This document shows, in pieces, positions 61,434 through 64,000 of a stretch of 64,000 nt of DNA. The notes under the pieces are model-generated. The model worked only from the letters and a program-made list of their open reading frames with translations, was not told the DNA's origin and searched no databases. The stretch is from Streptomyces sp. NBC_00370 (GTDB lineage: Bacteria; Actinomycetota; Actinomycetes; Streptomycetales; Streptomycetaceae): positions 4,836,001 through 4,900,000 of the forward strand of contig NZ_CP107968.1 of NCBI RefSeq assembly GCF_036084755.1, written 5' to 3'. Each line of letters starts with the position of its first letter. Positions within the stretch are counted from its first letter, which is position 1. The translations under genes and the position numbers were made by a program.

Positions 61434-61957
61434 CTCTCCTGCCCCCGTCCCTCACGATCCTCTTCGCACCGCCGGCTCTCCAGCTCCTCGCGGAGCCGGG
61501 CCAGCGCCCGGTGCAGCGTGCTCTTGACCGTACCCGCAGACATTCCGAGCGCGGCGGCGGTCTCCTCCGTGCTCATCTGCTCCCAGTGTCGCAGGACGAC
61601 CACACTGCGCTGCTTGGGTGCCAGCACGGACAGGATGTCCATCAGCAGGGCCCGGTCGGCGTGCTGCTCGGTGCCGTCCTCGATGCTCGCGTCGGGCAGC
61701 TGCTCGGTGGGGATCTCGTCGAGCTTGCGCGCCCGCCACCACTCGGTACGGGTGTTGATCATGACGCGGCGCAGATAGGCGTCGGCCAGCGACTTGTCGG
61801 CGATGCCGTCCCAGCGGCGGTACGTACGCGCCAGCGCGGTCTGCAGCAGGTCCTGGGCGTCGACGGGATCGGGCACGAGCCGCCGGGCGCTGCGCAGCAG
61901 GGCGTCCTGCCGTGTCCGTACGTACTCCTCGAAACCGATTACCTCACCGTGCGCCAT
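61421..61957 (-). CDS. sigE: ECF sigma factor SigE (cell-envelope stress)
   Basis: A 178-residue ECF sigma factor. Region 2 spans about 8-80 (FEEYVRTRQDALLRSARRLV, LLQTALARTYRRWDG), and region 4 about 110-165 (LAPKQRSVVVLRHWEQMSTEE, GMSAGTVKSTLHRALARL). These match the S. coelicolor SigE that I recall, including ADKSLADAYLRRVMINTRTE. ATG at 61957 has GGAGG at 8 nt. It starts the sigE-cseA-cseB-cseC operon, which keeps the cell wall intact under antibiotic attack. Confidence 0.95.
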   Translation of the reverse strand: MAHGEVIGFEEYVRTRQDALLRSARRLVPDPVDAQDLLQTALARTYRRWDGIADKSLADAYLRRVMINTRTEWWRARKLDEIPTEQLPDASIEDGTEQHADRALLMDILSVLAPKQRSVVVLRHWEQMSTEETAAALGMSAGTVKSTLHRALARLREELESRRCEEDREGRGQERCAA

Positions 61958-62150
61958 GCCAACCGCCTCCGACCCCTGGACCTTCCCCGCCGTTCTCTGC
62001 CACACCAGAAATTACGGAGCTGTTGTCACGGGGCTGTGCGGGTCAGCCATAGGCGGGCGCACGGCTGTCCATCGGTTGTGTAACGACCGGACAAATGCCC
62101 GACCGGCGGGGGGCCGGACCGGGCACGGGTCCACGCGGCGCTGTCCTTGT

Positions 62151-62183
62151 TACCTCTGTACCTCTGTACCTCGGTTACCTCTG
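62151..62183. repeat. 8-bp tandem repeats at the mutY 3' end
   Basis: TACCTCTG, TACCTCTG and TACCTCGG are contiguous from 62151 to 62174; after one T, a fourth TACCTCTG covers the mutY stop region. It looks like slippage. No function is evident. Confidence 0.7.
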
Positions 62184-63095
62184 CGGCAGTTGGTACCTGC
62201 CGTGCTCCAGCGGTTCGACCAGTCCGTCGGCGACGAGACCGTCCAGCGCACGCGCCCGCTGCACCGGTTCGTCCCACACCGCGTCGAGCACCCGCTGCTC
62301 CACCGGCGTCACGGCCTCGCGCAGCACGGCGAGCAGCTTGCCGCGCACCTGCCGGTCGGTGCCCGCGTACGTCTGGCCGCGCCGCGCCGCGCCCTCGTGG
62401 GCCGGCTTGCCCGCCAGCCGCCAGGCGCAGGCGGTCGCGATCGGGCAGCGCTCGCAGGACTCGTTCTTCGCCGTGCAGAGCAGGGCGCCCAGCTCCATCG
62501 AAGCAGCGGCCCAGCGCGCGGCCGTGCCGCTGTCGGCGGGCAGTAGCGCGCGGGCGAGTTTGCGCTCGGCCGCCGTCGTCGCGTTCGGCGGGTACTGCGT
62601 ACCCGTGACGGCGCGGGCGAAGACCCGGCGCACATTCGTGTCGAGCACGGCATGGCGCTGCCCGTACGCGAACGAGGCGACGGCGGCGGCCGTGTACTCG
62701 CCGATGCCGGGCAGCGCGAGCAGCTGCCCGTGCTCGCGCGGTACGTCACCGCCGTACCGTTCCGTTATCGCCTGCGCCGCCCCGTGCAGCCGCAGAGCCC
62801 TGCGCGGGTAGCCGAGTCTGCCCCAGGCGCGCACCGCCTCGCCGGGGGGCTCGGCCGCCAGGTCGGCGGGGCGCGGCCAGCGGGCGAGCCACTGCTCGTA
62901 GACGGGCAGCACCCGGCTCACCGGGGTCTGCTGGAGCATGAACTCACTGACCATCACGCCCCAGGCGCCCGCTTCGGGGCGGCGCCAGGGCAGGTCGCGC
63001 GCGTGCGTCTCGAACCACGCGATGACGGGAGTGTGCAGGGCGGCCGGGTCGTCCGGGCTGGGGGATGCGGCGGTCGTCGCAGGAGTAACAGTCAT
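62175..63095 (-). CDS. mutY: A/G-specific adenine glycosylase MutY (short form)
   Basis: A 306-residue base-excision repair enzyme removing adenine opposite 8-oxoguanine. The catalytic Glu is in VSEFMLQQTPVSRV (about residue 51). The helix-hairpin-helix is LPGIGEYTAAAVASFA, followed by AVLDTNVRRVF with the catalytic Asp. The iron-sulfur cluster is C-x6-C-x2-C-x5-C (CTAKNESCERCPIATAC). After it, instead of a NUDIX-like 8-oxoG recognition domain, the tail resembles a winged helix (LREAVTPVEQRVLDAVWDE). ATG at 63095. Confidence 0.92.
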   Translation of the reverse strand: MTVTPATTAASPSPDDPAALHTPVIAWFETHARDLPWRRPEAGAWGVMVSEFMLQQTPVSRVLPVYEQWLARWPRPADLAAEPPGEAVRAWGRLGYPRRALRLHGAAQAITERYGGDVPREHGQLLALPGIGEYTAAAVASFAYGQRHAVLDTNVRRVFARAVTGTQYPPNATTAAERKLARALLPADSGTAARWAAASMELGALLCTAKNESCERCPIATACAWRLAGKPAHEGAARRGQTYAGTDRQVRGKLLAVLREAVTPVEQRVLDAVWDEPVQRARALDGLVADGLVEPLEHGRYQLPQR

Positions 63096-63317
63096 GGCAG
63101 CACCGATCCTGGCATGCTCCGGCGGCCCTGGGCGATCAGCCCCGCGCACGGCGGTGAGGGAACGCGGCGGGGGGCCGTGGCGGGCGGCGCGGCGGGGAAC
63201 GTACTGGACGAAAGCGGATGCCCCGGTCGCCACCCCGGGATGATGATCCGTAAAACTTGCCGAGACGAGCGGCATGTGGGGCAGGAGTTGGCCCTGATCT
63301 CTCGTACAGTTTGCGCC

Positions 63318-64000
63318 GTGGGATCTATGCGCAATCCGGTCGGGCCGCTTCCCTCCTCCATCTACTGGCGACGGAGGGCAGTAGCGGCGACGCTGGTTGC
63401 GCTGCTCGCGCTCCTGATCGTGTGGATCGTCACCCAGGGCGGCGGCGGGAAGAAGAAGCCCGACGACAACAACGGCGGCGCGGCCCCCGCGACCTCGATC
63501 ACCCCTGGCCCCTCGGGCTCAGGACCCGCCATCAGCGAACAGCCGGGCGGGCGCGACGAGTCGGGCGGCACCGGCAGCGGTGCCACCGGCGGCGGTGACG
63601 GCGACAAGAACGGCGACACGTCGGGCACGTCCGGCGGCGGCACGGGCCCCGGCGCGACCCAGCCCCCCGGCGGTACGGGGTCGGGCGGCGCCGGCGGGAC
63701 AGCGGCGGGCGGTACGGGCACGGGTGGCGCGGGCGGTACGGCAGGCAGCACCGGCCGCCAGGTACCGGTCAGCTCGACGCTCCCCACCTGCGCGCGCAAC
63801 TCCCTCACGCTGCGGCTCGACAGTACGAAGGTCGCCTACGCGCCGGGCGAGAAGCCGGCGTTCCGGCTCGTCGCCACGAACACGTCGAACACCGCCTGCA
63901 AGGCGGACTTCGGGCCGAAGGCGGTCGTACTGACCGTCACCAACGCCGATGACGACGACGTCTGGTCGTCCAAGGACTGCCCGAAGACCGGCAGCGCGTA
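63318..64000 (+). CDS. Membrane-anchored or secreted protein, 3' end outside the window
   Basis: A partial gene running off the window (at least 227 residues). A basic N-terminus (YWRRRAV) precedes one hydrophobic helix (ATLVALLALLIVWIV, about 23-38), then a long Gly/Thr/Pro low-complexity linker. A beta-type domain begins after about residue 155 (ARNSLTLRLDSTKVAYAPGE), with cysteines in TCARN, ACKADF and DCPKT. GTG at 63318 gives MGSMRNPVGPLP; ATG at 63327 is an alternative. Function unknown. Confidence 0.75.
   Translation, partial: MGSMRNPVGPLPSSIYWRRRAVAATLVALLALLIVWIVTQGGGGKKKPDDNNGGAAPATSITPGPSGSGPAISEQPGGRDESGGTGSGATGGGDGDKNGDTSGTSGGGTGPGATQPPGGTGSGGAGGTAAGGTGTGGAGGTAGSTGRQVPVSSTLPTCARNSLTLRLDSTKVAYAPGEKPAFRLVATNTSNTACKADFGPKAVVLTVTNADDDDVWSSKDCPKTGSA

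Noticed and set aside
61958..62174. SigE-dependent autoregulatory promoter upstream of sigE
   Set aside because: An AACC element is present on the minus strand but no matching -10 at proper spacing could be placed with confidence.

Overview
The window is a core-chromosome segment of a Streptomyces or close relative. The DNA is very GC-rich, GTG starts are common, and it carries Streptomyces hallmarks: the sigE-cseA-cseB-cseC envelope-stress operon, Lsr2, ClpC, nuoD2, DUF397/XRE/anti-sigma modules and two genes with the rare TTA (bldA-dependent) codon. From memory, the order ppa-dacB-metalloprotease-tilS-hpt-ftsH-folE and the block lsr2-clpC-...-cseCBA-sigE resemble the S. coelicolor SCO33xx-34xx region. 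I see no rRNA, tRNA, CRISPR, IS element, prophage or plasmid genes.

Layout. 0-9 kb: GntR regulator, SigE-family ECF sigma with a single-pass membrane protein, a PolA-like polymerase, quinone oxidoreductase, an RsbW-like ATPase, TetR, an acetyltransferase, a DUF2786 protein and a lipoprotein. 9.3-11.4 kb: a WhiJ-like module (DUF397 protein, RsbW-like ATPase, XRE/DUF5753 regulator) sharing a TGCACGTGCA palindrome. 11.4-19.5 kb: aldehyde dehydrogenase with PadR, glutamate decarboxylase with a YfeO-type ClC protein, YbjQ, DedA and ThrE-like exporter. 19.6-30.9 kb: ppa, dacB, zincin, tilS, hpt and ftsH, then folE converging on a folP-NTF2-folB-folK-DUF3180 operon. 30.9-34.7 kb: an OpuC-type osmoprotectant importer, ATPase divergent from permeases and lipoprotein. 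34.8-40.2 kb: a coiled-coil membrane protein, orphan nuoD2 with a MidA/NDUFAF7-like methyltransferase, and a NarL-type two-component system.

40.4-47.2 kb: a threonine-aldolase-like enzyme divergent from a tightly overlapping cofactor operon (DUF2520 dehydrogenase, panC, nadB, nadC, coaX) that makes pantothenate/CoA and NAD precursors. 47.3-53.2 kb: a conserved unknown, a 54-residue membrane protein, BlaI-type regulator, short N-acetylglutamate synthase, Lsr2, an unknown and clpC. 53.2-58.6 kb: alpha/beta hydrolase, M23 peptidase, divergent TetR/MFS pair with a clear operator, AraC and VOC proteins. 58.7-62 kb: cseC-cseB-cseA-sigE. 62.2-64 kb: mutY and a secreted or membrane-anchored protein cut by the window end.

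Most genes are ordinary housekeeping. The more unusual signals are the NuoD2/methyltransferase pair (target-type arginine kept, quinone tyrosine replaced by tryptophan), the pair of TTA-containing anti-sigma-like genes with a dyad operator, a 10-codon coupling ORF between cseB and cseC made by a 12-bp repeat, the DUF2520-panC coupling, and the GAD/ClC pair.
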